Notes: generated by a model from the letters alone, not told the origin. Shown: positions 1 through 8,874, counted from the stretch's first letter. The stretch is 64,000 bases of DNA from Burkholderia oklahomensis C6786 (GCF_000959365.1 NZ_CP009556.1:1-64000), one strand, 5' to 3'. Translations and numbers: made by a program.

Positions 1-852
1 GCCCCAGTCGAGCAGCGCGTCGCCCGGCAGTGCGGCGAGCGGCGCGGCGACGGGCAGCGACAGCCGCCACAGCGGACGCGGATCGGCGAAGAACGGCAGG
101 CGCAGCTCGCGTAGCCGCATCCAGAACGCGTCCGGCGTTTCCTGGCCGCCGATCGTCTCGCGCGCGGCGCGCACCGAGCCGACGCCGCCCTCGAGCCGCA
201 CGTGCAGCACGCCGTTCGCGTGGCACGCGCCCGTCATCGGCAGCCCGGCGCGATGCCAGACCGTGAGCCGCCGCCGCGCGGACGCCGCATCGACCTCGAA
301 CGCGAGGTGGCGCACGGCGCGCGGCTTCGGCAGCACCTTCAGCGACACTTCGGTGACGAGCCCGAGACAGCCGAAGCTGCCCGCCATCAGCCGCGACACG
401 TCGTAGCCGGCGACGTTCTTCATCACTTCGCCGCCGAAGCGCAGATGCCGGCCCTGGCCCGTGACGATCCGGCAACCGAGCACGAAATCGCGCACCGCGC
501 CCGCCCACGGCCGGCGCGGCCCGGCGAGCGCGGCGGCGAACATTCCGCCGACGGTCGCGCGGCCGTCGAACGCCGGCGCTTCGCACGGCAGCATCTGCCC
601 CGCTTCGTCGAGCGCCGCTTCGAGCTCCGTGAGCGGCGTGCCCGCGCGCGCCGTCACCACGAGCTCGGTCGGATCGTAGTGGACGATGCCGCGGTGCGAG
701 CGCGTGTCGATCGTCCGCGCGTCGAGCGTGCGCCCGAGAAACGCCTTGCTGTCGCCGCCGCGGATCCGCAGCGGCGTCCGGTCGGCGATCGCCTGCTCGA
801 CCTGCGCGATCAACGCGGCGCTGTCGTCGATCGAATCGAATTCGCGTCGCAT
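1..852 (-). CDS. glcE: Glycolate oxidase FAD-binding subunit GlcE (3' end outside window)
   Basis: Partial: 284 codons read from the ATG at 852 to the window edge with no stop, so the C-terminus is missing. The protein is a second, shorter FAD-binding_4 subunit of membrane-associated glycolate oxidase (GlcDEF), which oxidises glycolate to glyoxylate. Visible features are an N-terminal RIRGGDSKAF stretch, the FAD-loop stretch GPRRPWAGAVRDFVLG, and NVAGYDVSRLMAGSFGCLG, typical of GlcE. Its ATG shares one base with the TGA of glcD (TGATG), indicating translational coupling. The iron-sulfur subunit GlcF is expected next, beyond base 1. A generic FAD-linked oxidase is the only alternative and the pairing with glcD argues against it. 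Confidence 0.9.
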   Translation of the reverse strand, partial: MRREFDSIDDSAALIAQVEQAIADRTPLRIRGGDSKAFLGRTLDARTIDTRSHRGIVHYDPTELVVTARAGTPLTELEAALDEAGQMLPCEAPAFDGRATVGGMFAAALAGPRRPWAGAVRDFVLGCRIVTGQGRHLRFGGEVMKNVAGYDVSRLMAGSFGCLGLVTEVSLKVLPKPRAVRHLAFEVDAASARRRLTVWHRAGLPMTGACHANGVLHVRLEGGVGSVRAARETIGGQETPDAFWMRLRELRLPFFADPRPLWRLSLPVAAPLAALPGDALLDWG

Positions 853-2351
853 CAGAAGCGCTCCAGTTCGGGAAACGGCAATTGCCCGTGGTGAACGTGC
901 ATCGCGCCGAATTCGGCGCAGCGATGCAGCGTCGGAATGTTCTTGCCGGGATTGAGCAGCCCCGACGGATCGAACGCGGCCTTCACCGCGTGGAAGTACT
1001 CGATTTCGTCGCGCTTGAACTGCACGCACATCTGGTTGATCTTCTCGCGGCCGACGCCGTGCTCGCCCGTGATGCTGCCGCCCACCTCGACGCACAGTTC
1101 GAGGATCCGGCCGCCGAGCGCCTCCGCGCGGTCCATCTCGCCGGGACGGTTCGCATCGAACAGGATCAGCGGATGCATGTTGCCGTCGCCCGCATGGAAC
1201 ACGTTCGCGACCGCGAGGCCGTATTGCTCGGACAGCGCGGCGATTCCCTTCAGCACGCGCGGCAGCTCGCGGCGCGGAATCGTGCCGTCCATGCAGTAGT
1301 AGTCGGGCGAGATGCGGCCGACCGCCGGAAACGCGTTCTTGCGGCCCGCCCAGAAGCGCTGCCGCTCCGCTTCGTCGCGCGCGACGCGCAGCTCCGATGC
1401 GCCCGCCGCGCGCAGCAGCTCGGCGACGCGCGCCGCGTCCTCTTCGACGTCGTCGCGCGCGCCGTCGAGCTCGCAGAGCAGGATCGCGTCGGCATCGACC
1501 GGATAGCCCGCGTGAATGAAATCCTCGGCCGCGCGGATCGCGAGGTTGTCCATCATCTCGAGGCCGCCCGGGATGACCCCCGCGCCGATGATCGCCGCGA
1601 CCGCGCCGCCGGCGCGGCCGACGTCGTCGAAACTCGCCATCAGCACCTTCACGCTCTGCGGCTTCGGCAGCAGCTTCACCGTGACCTCGACGACGACGCC
1701 CAGCATCCCTTCCGAGCCCGTGAAGAGCGCGAGCAGATCGAAGCCGGGGGCATCGAGCGCGTTTGCGCCGAGCGTGACGAGCTCGCCGTCGATCGTCAGC
1801 ACGTCGACCTTCAGGATGTTGTGCACCGTGAGGCCGTATTTCAGGCAGTGCACGCCGCCCGCGTTCTCCGCGACGTTGCCGCCGATCGAGCACGCGATCT
1901 GCGACGACGGATCGGGCGCGTAGTAGAGACCGTGCTGCGCGACCGCCTGCGAGATCGCGAGATTGCGCACGCCGGGCTGCACGCGCGCGATGCACGCGTC
2001 GGGATCGACGTCGAGAATCCGGTTGAACTTCGCCATCACGAGCAGGATGCCTTTTTCGAGCGGCATCGCGCCGCCCGACAGGCCGGTGCCCGCGCCGCGC
2101 GCGACGACGGACACGCCGCGCTCGGATGCGATGCGCAGCACCGCGCGCACTTCGTCGACGGTCGACGGCAGCACGACGAGAAGCGGCACCGTGCGATAGG
2201 CGGCGAGGCCGTCGCACTCGAACGGGCGCAGGTGTTCGCGGTCGGTCAGGATTTCCATCTGCGGCGCGCGGGCGCGCAGCGCCGCGGCGAGTTCGGCTCG
2301 ATCGACCGGCGGCAGCGGGCCGTCGATCGTTTCGTCATACATGAAGCTCAT
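852..2351 (-). CDS. glcD: Glycolate oxidase catalytic subunit GlcD
   Basis: A 499-residue FAD-linked oxidase of normal GlcD length that oxidises glycolate (or D-lactate) to the 2-keto acid. The N-terminal FAD_binding_4 domain carries GAGTGLSGGA and SQIACSIGGNVAENAGG; the C-terminal domain carries VFHAGDGNMHPLILFD and ITGEHGVGREK, the usual metal and flavin contacts. An ATG ten codons further upstream exists, but the ATG at 2351 is preceded at good distance by GGAGGAGA, so it is preferred. First gene of glcDE(F), divergent from the regulator glcC; two regulator-type operators lie in the 204-bp gap. Other 2-hydroxyacid oxidases are possible, but the glcE partner and glcC neighbour favour glycolate. 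Confidence 0.93.
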   Translation of the reverse strand: MSFMYDETIDGPLPPVDRAELAAALRARAPQMEILTDREHLRPFECDGLAAYRTVPLLVVLPSTVDEVRAVLRIASERGVSVVARGAGTGLSGGAMPLEKGILLVMAKFNRILDVDPDACIARVQPGVRNLAISQAVAQHGLYYAPDPSSQIACSIGGNVAENAGGVHCLKYGLTVHNILKVDVLTIDGELVTLGANALDAPGFDLLALFTGSEGMLGVVVEVTVKLLPKPQSVKVLMASFDDVGRAGGAVAAIIGAGVIPGGLEMMDNLAIRAAEDFIHAGYPVDADAILLCELDGARDDVEEDAARVAELLRAAGASELRVARDEAERQRFWAGRKNAFPAVGRISPDYYCMDGTIPRRELPRVLKGIAALSEQYGLAVANVFHAGDGNMHPLILFDANRPGEMDRAEALGGRILELCVEVGGSITGEHGVGREKINQMCVQFKRDEIEYFHAVKAAFDPSGLLNPGKNIPTLHRCAEFGAMHVHHGQLPFPELERF

Positions 2352-2450
2352 CGAAACGTCTCCTCCATCGACGGTGCGCAACGCGCGTTTCCGTCATCGA
2401 ATTCGGCGATTCTTCGGTGCGCGCGGGCCGCTGTCCAGCGCCTCCGATAG

Positions 2451-2464
2451 TGGTCACACCAGTT
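2451..2464. promoter_or_regulatory. FadR/GlcC-type operator 1
   Basis: TGGTCACACCAGTT contains the dyad TGGT-N3-ACCA, the half-site arrangement of FadR-subfamily GntR regulators. It lies about 100 bp upstream of glcD and of glcC. A near-identical site (TGGTCATACCAGTT) lies 106 bp away. Binding by GlcC is inferred from position and family. Confidence 0.6.
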
Positions 2465-2511
2465 TTTTCGCCTGCCCCTTTATCGAGCCTCCCTGCCATC
2501 CAATAAATTCA

Positions 2512-2533
2512 ATGGATACAATACGTTATCCAT
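2512..2533. promoter_or_regulatory. Inverted repeat between the two glc operators
   Basis: Perfect 7-bp arms ATGGATA and TATCCAT are separated by 8 bp. A TACAAT hexamer inside it (2517-2522) could be the -10 element of glcC. The dyad differs from the TGGT-N3-ACCA sites, so a second regulator or a promoter structure is possible. Confidence 0.35.
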
Positions 2534-2555
2534 CGATGCGGGGAATCCCTGAAAA

Positions 2556-3338
2556 GTGGTCATACCAGTTAAGGAAGCGGAAGATGAAGCGTCGAGGCGG
2601 CGCGTCGCCGACGCGGTCGCCGAACGGATCGAGAAGCTGATCGTCGACGGGGTGCTGAAGGTCGGACAGGCGCTGCCGTCCGAGCGGCGGCTCACCGAGA
2701 AGCTCGGCGTGTCGCGCACCGCGCTGCGCGAAGGGATGAAGCTGCTGCGCGCACGCGGCATCATCGAGACCGCGCACGGCAAAGGCTCGTTCGTCGCGAG
2801 CCTGACGCCGCAGGAGCAGATCACGCCGCTCATGCATCTGCTCGGCTCGCAGCCGCGCACGCTCTACGATCTGTTCGAAGTGCGCGGGATGCTCGAGACC
2901 GAAGCCGCGCGCCTCGCCGCGCTGCGCGGCACCGACGCCGACTTCATCCTGATCACGCGGCGCTACGAGGAAATGACCGCGCCGCAATCGCAGCACCTCG
3001 CACCCGAGGCGCGCGCGAAGCTCGATCACGCGTTCCATCGCGCGATCTGCGAGGCGTCGCACAACCCGGTGCTCGTCAACACGCTGCAGTCGCTGACCGA
3101 TCTGCTGCTGAGCTCGGTGTTCGCGTCGGTCAACAATCTCTATCACCGCGAGCCGCTGAAAAAGCAGATCGACCGGCAGCACGCGCGGCTCTACAACGCG
3201 GTCGTCGGCCGGCTGCCCGAGCAGGCGCGCAAGGCGGCGAGCGAGCACATCAAGAGCGTCGTCGAATGTCTGCGGGAAATCGAGCAGGAGGAGCAGCGGC
3301 TCGTGCGCGCGACGCTGCGGCTCGAAGGGTGGAAGTGA
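2556..3338 (+). CDS. glcC: FadR-family GntR regulator of glycolate genes (GlcC-like)
   Basis: A 260-residue FCD-type GntR regulator. The winged helix spans about residues 16-80 (LPSERRLTEKLGVSRTALRE is the recognition region) and is followed by the all-helical FCD ligand domain with its metal-binding pattern (FEVRGMLETEAARLA; DHAFHRAICEASHN). It starts with GTG; an in-frame TGA lies just upstream and no better start is seen before the winged helix. It is divergent from glcDE with two matching operators between, so control of the glycolate operon and of itself is inferred. Whether it activates or represses cannot be told from sequence. LldR or PdhR homologues look alike; the neighbours decide the name. 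Confidence 0.82.
   Translation: MVIPVKEAEDEASRRRVADAVAERIEKLIVDGVLKVGQALPSERRLTEKLGVSRTALREGMKLLRARGIIETAHGKGSFVASLTPQEQITPLMHLLGSQPRTLYDLFEVRGMLETEAARLAALRGTDADFILITRRYEEMTAPQSQHLAPEARAKLDHAFHRAICEASHNPVLVNTLQSLTDLLLSSVFASVNNLYHREPLKKQIDRQHARLYNAVVGRLPEQARKAASEHIKSVVECLREIEQEEQRLVRATLRLEGWK
2557..2570. promoter_or_regulatory. FadR/GlcC-type operator 2, overlapping the glcC start
   Basis: TGGTCATACCAGTT repeats operator 1 with one base change. It begins one base inside the GTG proposed as the glcC start, so bound regulator would block its own initiation region. That fits autorepression. Confidence 0.55.
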
Positions 3339-3646
3339 CGGCGCGCCGCACAACGGCGGCTCGGCGGCTCGGCGGCTCGGCGCGCCCGGCGCGCCCGGCG
3401 CCGCCGGCGAGCGTGCCGGGACGCGCGCGTTCGTCGGCATCCGGCCGGCGCGAATGTGCCGCGCCGCAACATCGCCAAGCGGCTTCGCGCCCGTCGGCGC
3501 GGCATGATCCGGCCCCGCTGCAATCCTTGTCCGGCAAGGCCGTTACACGCCGTAACCTGCCTGTTCGGCATATCCCGGCCGCTTTAAGAATCGTTTAAGT
3601 CTGCGTCGGCACCATCCATGATCAATACCCGTTCAGGAGGTTAGCC
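3339..3646. other. Intergenic region between glcC and a small gene
   Basis: 308 bp. The first part is GC-rich, with short direct repeats of CGGCTCGG and CGCCCGGCG and no open frame of Burkholderia character. The last 60 bp hold the probable promoter and a strong ribosome site (AGGAGG, 3635-3640) for the small gene at 3647. A short inverted repeat GTTAC-N5-GTAAC lies near 3540-3555. Confidence 0.5.
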
Positions 3647-3916
3647 ATGAGCACCGTCGACACATCTGCCGCGGTCCGCCCGGCCGCCCCCCCGGCCAAA
3701 CCGAAAACCATGCTGCGCCGCCTGCTCAGCCATCACGAGATCGCGACGCTGCTGATCCTGCTGCACGCGCCGATCGGCGCGAATGCGAAGCCGGAGCTGC
3801 CTGCGCTGCAGGAAGCCGGACTCGTCGAGATGATTCGCTCCGACATGGATACGGCGCCGTCCTTTCGTCTGACGGAAAACGGCACCGCCGTGTTGAAGGG
3901 CCTCGGCTATCGGTAA
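3647..3916 (+). CDS. Small conserved hypothetical protein, possibly winged-helix-like
   Basis: 89 residues with a strong AGGAGG ribosome site 6 bases before the ATG and typical GC-rich codon use, so it is very likely real. I do not recognise a named family. The N-terminus is Ala/Pro-rich. Residues 22-89 read like a small helix-turn-helix or winged fold: LSHHEIATLLILLHAPIG, LQEAGLVEMI, then FRLTENGTAVLKGLGY, reminiscent of the closing beta-wing of MarR/PadR-like domains. No transmembrane segment or signal peptide. It stands alone, with a good intrinsic terminator 64 bp downstream, so it is probably monocistronic. The function is unknown. Confidence 0.75.
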   Translation: MSTVDTSAAVRPAAPPAKPKTMLRRLLSHHEIATLLILLHAPIGANAKPELPALQEAGLVEMIRSDMDTAPSFRLTENGTAVLKGLGYR

Positions 3917-3979
3917 TCGTCTGATCGATGCGGCGACGGCCGGGCGATGCCGGTCGCACGCGCCGACGTTCCGATGATG

Positions 3980-4005
3980 ACCGGCCGGTGGGCCGGTTTG
4001 TTTTT
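3980..4005 (+). terminator. Rho-independent terminator
   Basis: A 7-bp GC-rich stem ACCGGCC/GGCCGGT with a 4-base loop is followed directly by TTGTTTTT. It closes the small gene ending at 3916. Confidence 0.75.
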
Positions 4006-4061
4006 GCCGGCGAGTTTCTGTTGATGCGCTTTGGCTGCCGGGTTCTTGGCTTCCCGCTTCC

Positions 4062-4124
4062 CGCTTTCCGCTTTCCGCTTTCCGCTTTCCGCTTTCCGCT
4101 TTCCGCTTTCCGCTTTCCGCTTTC
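4062..4124. repeat. Heptanucleotide tandem repeat (CGCTTTC)9
   Basis: Nine exact head-to-tail copies of CGCTTTC, preceded by one variant copy (CGCTTCC, 4055-4061). It lies between convergent transcription units and not in a convincing gene. Heptamer VNTRs of this kind are typical length-variable loci in the B. pseudomallei group. Nothing else is seen in the 410 bp between 3917 and 4327 beyond the terminator. Confidence 0.9.
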
Positions 4125-4327
4125 AGAATTGTCGGGTTCGTCGGTTCTTGAACGCTCGATGTCCGATCGATCGAACCCTCGACTCCCGGCGCGCCCGCCG
4201 CCTGTTTCTCGATCTGCCGGCGTTCCTCCGGCGCTGCGCTCGACAAGACCACTCGCTCGCGGCCCGCTCGCCCTGCAACATCGCACGCACCGCACGCGCA
4301 AGCGCCCCCCAGGCGCGACGCTCGCGC

Positions 4328-5173
4328 TCAAGCCCCCCGCCCCTCCTGCAGCATCAGCCGATACTCGGTCGGCGTCACGCCGACCGTCGCCTTGAACTGC
4401 CGCGTGAACGCGCTATGGTCGGTGTAGCCGCACAGCGCCGCGACGTCCGTTACCTTGTCGTGCGTGACGAGGAGCGCCGTCGCCGCGTCGAGCCGCGCCT
4501 TCAGCAGCATCTGCCGCGGCGTCAGGTGAAACACCTTGTGGAAGTAGCGTTCGAGCTGCGCGACCGACATCCCCGCCATCGCGGCAAGGTACTTCAGGTT
4601 CAGCGGCTGCACGTAGTGCGCGTGGATGTAGCGGACGACGTCCGCGATGCGGCTGTACGCCGGGTGCGAGCTCTCGTGCGCGCGCAGGTCGCGCGACAGC
4701 CCCGCGATCCCGACGATCTTCCCCTGCGCGTTGCGCAGCGGCTCCTTGCAGGTCAGGCACCAGCCGGGCTGGCGGCCCGAGTACAGATGGAGCTCCAGCT
4801 GATCGGTCAGCTGCCGGCCGCCCGCGATGATCGCCAGATCCTGCTCGACGTAGCTGCGGCCGAAGCGGCGCGGAAAGACTTCGTCCGCGGCCTTGCCGTA
4901 CAGGTCGCGCTTGTCCTTGTAGCCGCAGCGCTGCGCGAGCGTGCGGTTCACGAGCGCGTAGCGCGCGTGCGCGTCCTTCACGAAGAACGCGACGTCGGGC
5001 AGCGCATCGAACACCGGCTCGAGCTGCACGTAGTGCGCGAGCATCGCGGCGAAGCCGTCGTCACCGTCCGATGCGGCGGGCTGCGCGACGGTGGACGCGG
5101 GCGATGCCGCCGCCGTGGACACGGCCGCCGTGGCGGACAACTTCTCGGGCGGTACGGCAAGCAAGGGCATCAT
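4328..5173 (-). CDS. PAS-domain AraC-family regulator at the end of the hydroxyproline operon
   Basis: 281 residues. A PAS-like sensor spans about 40-165 (PVFDALPDVAFFVKDAHARY, then RSYVEQDLAIIAGG and GIAGLSRDL) and is followed by the double helix-turn-helix AraC domain, about 175-275 (LKYLAAMAGMSVAQLERYFH; DVAALCGYTDHSAFTRQFKA). The start is one of two consecutive ATGs (5173 or 5170), with a weak GAGAT upstream. It lies 35 bp downstream of the dehydrogenase FAD subunit on the same strand, so it is probably the last gene of the operon and a pathway-specific activator. What the PAS domain senses is unknown. The frame stays open far upstream of 5173, but that extension overlaps the dehydrogenase gene and has no regulator character. 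Confidence 0.85.
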   Translation of the reverse strand: MMPLLAVPPEKLSATAAVSTAAASPASTVAQPAASDGDDGFAAMLAHYVQLEPVFDALPDVAFFVKDAHARYALVNRTLAQRCGYKDKRDLYGKAADEVFPRRFGRSYVEQDLAIIAGGRQLTDQLELHLYSGRQPGWCLTCKEPLRNAQGKIVGIAGLSRDLRAHESSHPAYSRIADVVRYIHAHYVQPLNLKYLAAMAGMSVAQLERYFHKVFHLTPRQMLLKARLDAATALLVTHDKVTDVAALCGYTDHSAFTRQFKATVGVTPTEYRLMLQEGRGA

Positions 5174-5208
5174 GCGGATCTCGCGCGTCGACACACGGAT
5201 GGCGTCGA

Positions 5209-6501
5209 TTATAGGAGCGCATCGTCGGTCGCGACGAGCAGCGTGTCGATTCGCGCGGGCGAGAACGGCGGGCGCGGCGGCGTGTCGTCCCAGCCGAAAT
5301 ACGCGTGCGCCGCCGCGCCGCACACGCGTCCCTGGCACGCGCCCATCCCGCAGCGCGTCTGCAATTTCGCGTCGCGCGCCGACGCGTGCGCGCGCACCGC
5401 GCCGATCGTCACGTCCTCGCAGCGGCACAGCAGCGTGTCGTCGGGCGGCAGCGCGCGGGCCGCTTCGCGCAGCGCGAACGTATCGGCGACGCGCGCCGCG
5501 AAGCGCCGCCACGTCGCGCGGCGGCGCAGCAACGCGGCGAAACGCGCGCGGCCGTCCGGCGTCGCGTCGGCGCCGCTCGCCGCGAGCCCGGCGAGCTCGC
5601 CTTCGATCCGCGCGAGCTCGACGCCGCCGACGCCCGTGCATTCGCCCGCCGCATAAACGTGCTCGACCGACGTGCGCTGCGCGTCTTCGATCGCGATCGC
5701 CCGGTCGCGCACCGCGCAGCCGAGCGCCAGCGCGAGCGTCAGGTTCGGCACGAGGCCGAAGCCGCATGCGACGCGGTCGCAGTCGATCGTCTCGCGCGCT
5801 CCGTTGCGTTCGATCGTCACCGCGCGCACCCGCGCATCGCCGTGCGCTTCGCGCACGACCGCGCCCGTCAGATAGCGCGTGCCGGCGAAGCCGCGCGTGA
5901 GCCGCGCCGCCTGCGCGAGCTTTGACGGCGTCGCCGCGAGCGACAGCGCGAAATGCGCGAGCGCGGCGAGCCGCGCCTGCTCGACGACCGCGACGACCTT
6001 CGCGCCCGCCGCGCGGGCGGTCGCGAGCGACGCGATCAGGAGCGGCCCGCTGCCCGCGATCACGACGCGCTCGCCGCGCACCGGCATGCCGCCCTTGATC
6101 AGCGCCTGCAGCCCGCCCGCGCCCGTCGCGCCGGGCAGCGTCCAGCCGGGGAACGGCAGCAGCAGTTCGCGCGCGCCGCAGCACAGGATCAGCTTCCGGT
6201 AGTCGAGCAGCAGCCCGTGCTCCGCATCCTCGAGCAGCAACGCGCCGGCCCGCGGCGCGGCGACGACGCGCGTCGCCGCGAGATGGCGCACATTCGGCTG
6301 CCGCAGCACGTCGAGGCTCGCGCGCGCCGGCGCGCTCGGCGCGACGTCCGGCCCCTGCCGCCAGATCTGCCCGCCGGCGCGCGGGTTGTCGTCGACGATC
6401 GCGACCGTGCGGCCGCTTTTCGCGACCGCCTGCGCGGCGGCGAGCCCAGCCGGCCCCGCGCCGACGATCGCGACATCGACCGCCAGATGCTCGTTCGTCA
6501 T
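5209..6501 (-). CDS. lhpE: D-hydroxyproline dehydrogenase, FAD/NAD-binding subunit with Bfd-type iron-sulfur domain
   Basis: 430 residues, HcnB/OoxA-like. The N-terminal Rossmann motif is VAIVGAGPAGLAAAQ (about 9-23), and a second dinucleotide motif is VVIAGSGPLLIAS. The C-terminal Bfd-type [2Fe-2S] ligands are visible as LLCRCEDV and RCGMGACQGRVCG. With the small ferredoxin-like subunit and the DAAO-like subunit it should form the membrane-linked dehydrogenase that oxidises cis-4-hydroxy-D-proline to delta1-pyrroline-4-hydroxy-2-carboxylate. The ATG at 6501 overlaps the stop of the preceding gene by ATGA. Opine or octopine oxidase subunits have the same build; the epimerase and deaminase neighbours support hydroxyproline. 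Confidence 0.85.
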   Translation of the reverse strand: MTNEHLAVDVAIVGAGPAGLAAAQAVAKSGRTVAIVDDNPRAGGQIWRQGPDVAPSAPARASLDVLRQPNVRHLAATRVVAAPRAGALLLEDAEHGLLLDYRKLILCCGARELLLPFPGWTLPGATGAGGLQALIKGGMPVRGERVVIAGSGPLLIASLATARAAGAKVVAVVEQARLAALAHFALSLAATPSKLAQAARLTRGFAGTRYLTGAVVREAHGDARVRAVTIERNGARETIDCDRVACGFGLVPNLTLALALGCAVRDRAIAIEDAQRTSVEHVYAAGECTGVGGVELARIEGELAGLAASGADATPDGRARFAALLRRRATWRRFAARVADTFALREAARALPPDDTLLCRCEDVTIGAVRAHASARDAKLQTRCGMGACQGRVCGAAAHAYFGWDDTPPRPPFSPARIDTLLVATDDALL

Positions 6502-6731
6502 CGCGTGCGCTCCACCTGCATGCCTTCGCGGCAGAGCGTCTGGCACGCGAGCCGGCGCCGTCCGTCGATCGTCACTCTGCACTCCTGGCAAATGCCCATC
6601 CCGCAGAACGGCGCGCGCGCGGCGCCGGTGCACGACGTGCGCGTCGTGTCGTCGCCGCTCAGCGCGACCGCGGCCGCGACGGTCATGCCGTCGGCCACGG
6701 TCAGCGCGCGGCGATCCAGATAAATGATCAT
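6498..6731 (-). CDS. lhpF: Small (2Fe-2S) subunit of D-hydroxyproline dehydrogenase
   Basis: 77 residues, HcnA/SoxA-like. Plant-type [2Fe-2S] cysteines are in SCTGAARAPFCGMGICQEC, with a further Cys in ACQTLCREG. It passes electrons between the two flavin subunits. The ATG overlaps the stop of the DAAO-like gene (ATGA), and its own stop overlaps the next start (ATGA), so all three subunits are translationally coupled. It is short enough to be missed by automatic calling. Confidence 0.85.
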   Translation of the reverse strand: MIIYLDRRALTVADGMTVAAAVALSGDDTTRTSCTGAARAPFCGMGICQECRVTIDGRRRLACQTLCREGMQVERTR

Positions 6732-7861
6732 TGAAGCTCTCCGGCCACGGCCGATTTCGACGTCGACAAGAAGCGCCCCGGCAAGTACGGCTCGACGTCG
6801 ATCGCCGCGCGCTCGCCGAACATCAGCGCGGCGAGCACGCGCGCGCTGCCAGGCGCGGTCGTCACGCCGAGCCCCTCGTGCCCGACCGCGAGCCACAGGC
6901 CGCGCTGCGACGGATGCTCGCCGAGGAGCGGCAGGCCGTCGGGGCTCGCCGAGCGAAAGCCCGTCCATGCGCGGATGCCGTTCAGGCCGGCGAGCGCGGG
7001 CAGATAGCCGACCGCGCGACGCAGCATCCGCGCGAGCACGGGCGCCTCGACGCGCGGGTCTTCGGTGTCGAACTGCCGCGACGAGCCGATCAGCAGCTGT
7101 CCCGTCGGCCGCGGCTGCACGTTGAACGCGACCGACGTGCCGTCGCTCGCATGCGCGCTCGCCGCATAGCCGAGCTCGACGAGCTGATGCGACACCTGCG
7201 CCGGATAGCGGTCGGTGATCAGCAGATGGCCCTTCTTCGGCCGCAGCGGCAGCTCGGGCAGCAGCGCGCGCGCCGCGACGCCGTTCGCGACGACGACGCG
7301 TTCCGCGCGCAGCGTGTCGCCGCTTTCGAGCGTCACGCCCGGGCCTTCGACGGCGACGGCCTTCGCGCGGCGCAGCGTGACGCCCGGCAGCCGGTGCAGC
7401 AGCCAGTTCGCGGCGGCGGGCGCGTACAGGATGCCGTCGCCCGGAATCTTCAGCGCGCCGCCGAGATCCGCGCGCAGCATCGGCTCGAGCGCCGCGAGCG
7501 TCGCGCGATCGATCAGCTCGCCCGCGACGCCGCGCTCGGCGAGCGCCGCCTGCTTCGCGCGCGCGAGGTCCATCTCGTGCGCGTCGGCCGCGAGCCACAG
7601 CGTCCCGCAGTTGCGATACGCGCAGCCGTCGGGCATCGCGTCGCGCAGCCCGCTCCACAGCGCGATCGAGTGATGCGTGAGCGCGAGCTCGGCCGCGTTG
7701 TCGTCCATCGCGACGAGGTGGCCCATGCCGGCGCCCGTCGCGCCGCCGCCGCCGTCGTCGACGACGACGACGCGCAGCCCGCGCTGCGCGAACTCGTGCG
7801 CGCACGCGGCGCCGACGATGCCCGCGCCGATCACGACGACGTCGGTCTTCGTATCCGTCAC
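6728..7861 (-). CDS. lhpB: D-hydroxyproline dehydrogenase, DAAO-like FAD subunit
   Basis: 377 residues of the glycine/D-amino-acid oxidase (DAO) superfamily. The N-terminal FAD motif is [20 protein letters not shown] and the C-terminal flavin site is [18 protein letters not shown], with [16 protein letters not shown] before it. No signal peptide. It removes hydride from cis-4-hydroxy-D-proline in the LhpBEF-type dehydrogenase. The start is GTG at 7861, overlapping the TGA of the epimerase by GTGA, which also fixes the start. A sarcosine or opine oxidase beta subunit is the alternative assignment; the gene neighbourhood makes hydroxyproline much more likely. Confidence 0.85.
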   Translation of the reverse strand: MTDTKTDVVVIGAGIVGAACAHEFAQRGLRVVVVDDGGGGATGAGMGHLVAMDDNAAELALTHHSIALWSGLRDAMPDGCAYRNCGTLWLAADAHEMDLARAKQAALAERGVAGELIDRATLAALEPMLRADLGGALKIPGDGILYAPAAANWLLHRLPGVTLRRAKAVAVEGPGVTLESGDTLRAERVVVANGVAARALLPELPLRPKKGHLLITDRYPAQVSHQLVELGYAASAHASDGTSVAFNVQPRPTGQLLIGSSRQFDTEDPRVEAPVLARMLRRAVGYLPALAGLNGIRAWTGFRSASPDGLPLLGEHPSQRGLWLAVGHEGLGVTTAPGSARVLAALMFGERAAIDVEPYLPGRFLSTSKSAVAGELQ

Positions 7862-8790
7862 GACGCGATGCCCCAGCCGAACGGATCGTCGTCTTCGATC
7901 AGGAGCGTCGCCTCGGCGGAGAGATGCGCGCTGCCGCGGATCGTCGGCACGACGCCGCCGTCGGCCGCCGCGTAGCTCGCCGAAAACACGCTGCCGATCA
8001 CGCTCGCCTGCCGCCACGCCGCGCCGGGCGCGAGCTTGCCGTCCGCGGCGAGGCACGCGAGCTTCGCGCTCGTGCCGGTGCCGCACGGCGAGCGGTCGTA
8101 CGCGTGGCCCGGGCACAGCACGAAGCTGCGGCTGTCGTGCTCGGGATCGTCGGCGAACAGCTCGATGTGATCGATCTGGGCGCCATCCTTGCCGGCAACG
8201 CCCGCGCGTTCGAGCCCCGCGCGCACCGCCGACGCGTACGCGGTCAGCGCCGCGACGTTGTCGCCGGCGACGCGCTGGCCGTGGTCGCTCACGAGGAAGA
8301 ACCAGTTGCCGCCCCACGCGACGTCGCCCGTCACCGCGCCGTGCCCCGGCACGTCGACGACGACGTTCTTCAGATGCCGGTATGCGAGCACGTTGCGCAC
8401 GCTCACCGACAGATCGTCGTGCAGCGTCGCCTCGACGTCGCCGACGGGCGTCTCGATCCGGTGCACGCCGGGCGCGATGCGGCCCATGTGATGCAGCGTG
8501 CGCACGAGGCCGATCGTGCCGTGTCCGCACATGCCGAGGTAGCCCGCGTTGTTGAAGAAGATCACGCCGGCCGCCGCGTCGGCCGCGACCGGCTCGCACA
8601 AGAGCGCGCCGACGAGCACGTCGCTGCCGCGCGGCTCGAGGATGCACGCCGTGCGAAAACGGTCGTGGTCGCGCGCGAGCACCGCGAGGCGCTCGGCCAT
8701 CGGCCCGCCGCCCAGCGCCGGGAAGCCGGACACGACGACGCGCGTGGGTTCGCCGCCCGTATGCGAATCGATGATGTGGATGTGCTTCAT
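7858..8790 (-). CDS. lhpA: 4-hydroxyproline 2-epimerase
   Basis: 310 residues, proline racemase family, converting trans-4-hydroxy-L-proline to cis-4-hydroxy-D-proline, the first step of the pathway. Both catalytic cysteines are visible: MCGHGTIG (about residue 88) and [10 protein letters not shown] (about residue 236). The second Cys in a PCGTGT context is typical of hydroxyproline epimerase and not of trans-3-hydroxyproline dehydratase, which has Thr there. It starts at the ATG at 8790 and is the first gene of the minus-strand operon. The divergent deaminase gene lies 251 bp away across a region with a striking nested palindrome. Confidence 0.95.
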   Translation of the reverse strand: MKHIHIIDSHTGGEPTRVVVSGFPALGGGPMAERLAVLARDHDRFRTACILEPRGSDVLVGALLCEPVAADAAAGVIFFNNAGYLGMCGHGTIGLVRTLHHMGRIAPGVHRIETPVGDVEATLHDDLSVSVRNVLAYRHLKNVVVDVPGHGAVTGDVAWGGNWFFLVSDHGQRVAGDNVAALTAYASAVRAGLERAGVAGKDGAQIDHIELFADDPEHDSRSFVLCPGHAYDRSPCGTGTSAKLACLAADGKLAPGAAWRQASVIGSVFSASYAAADGGVVPTIRGSAHLSAEATLLIEDDDPFGWGIAS

Positions 8791-8874
8791 GTCGCGTCGA
8801 TTCAAGGTGGAAAGGCGCACAGCTTCCCCTGTGGCGCCTCCCGCCGCTTGTGGGTTTTCGATGATGCGCGCGAC

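Noticed and set aside
4055..4124. CRISPR array at the heptamer repeats (and at 50251-50376)
   Set aside because: The units are contiguous with no spacers and no cas genes are present; they are simple tandem repeats.
4328..6184. A 618-codon frame fusing the AraC regulator to upstream sequence
   Set aside because: The extra part is the antisense-style shadow of the dehydrogenase gene in another frame; the regulator starts at 5173/5170.
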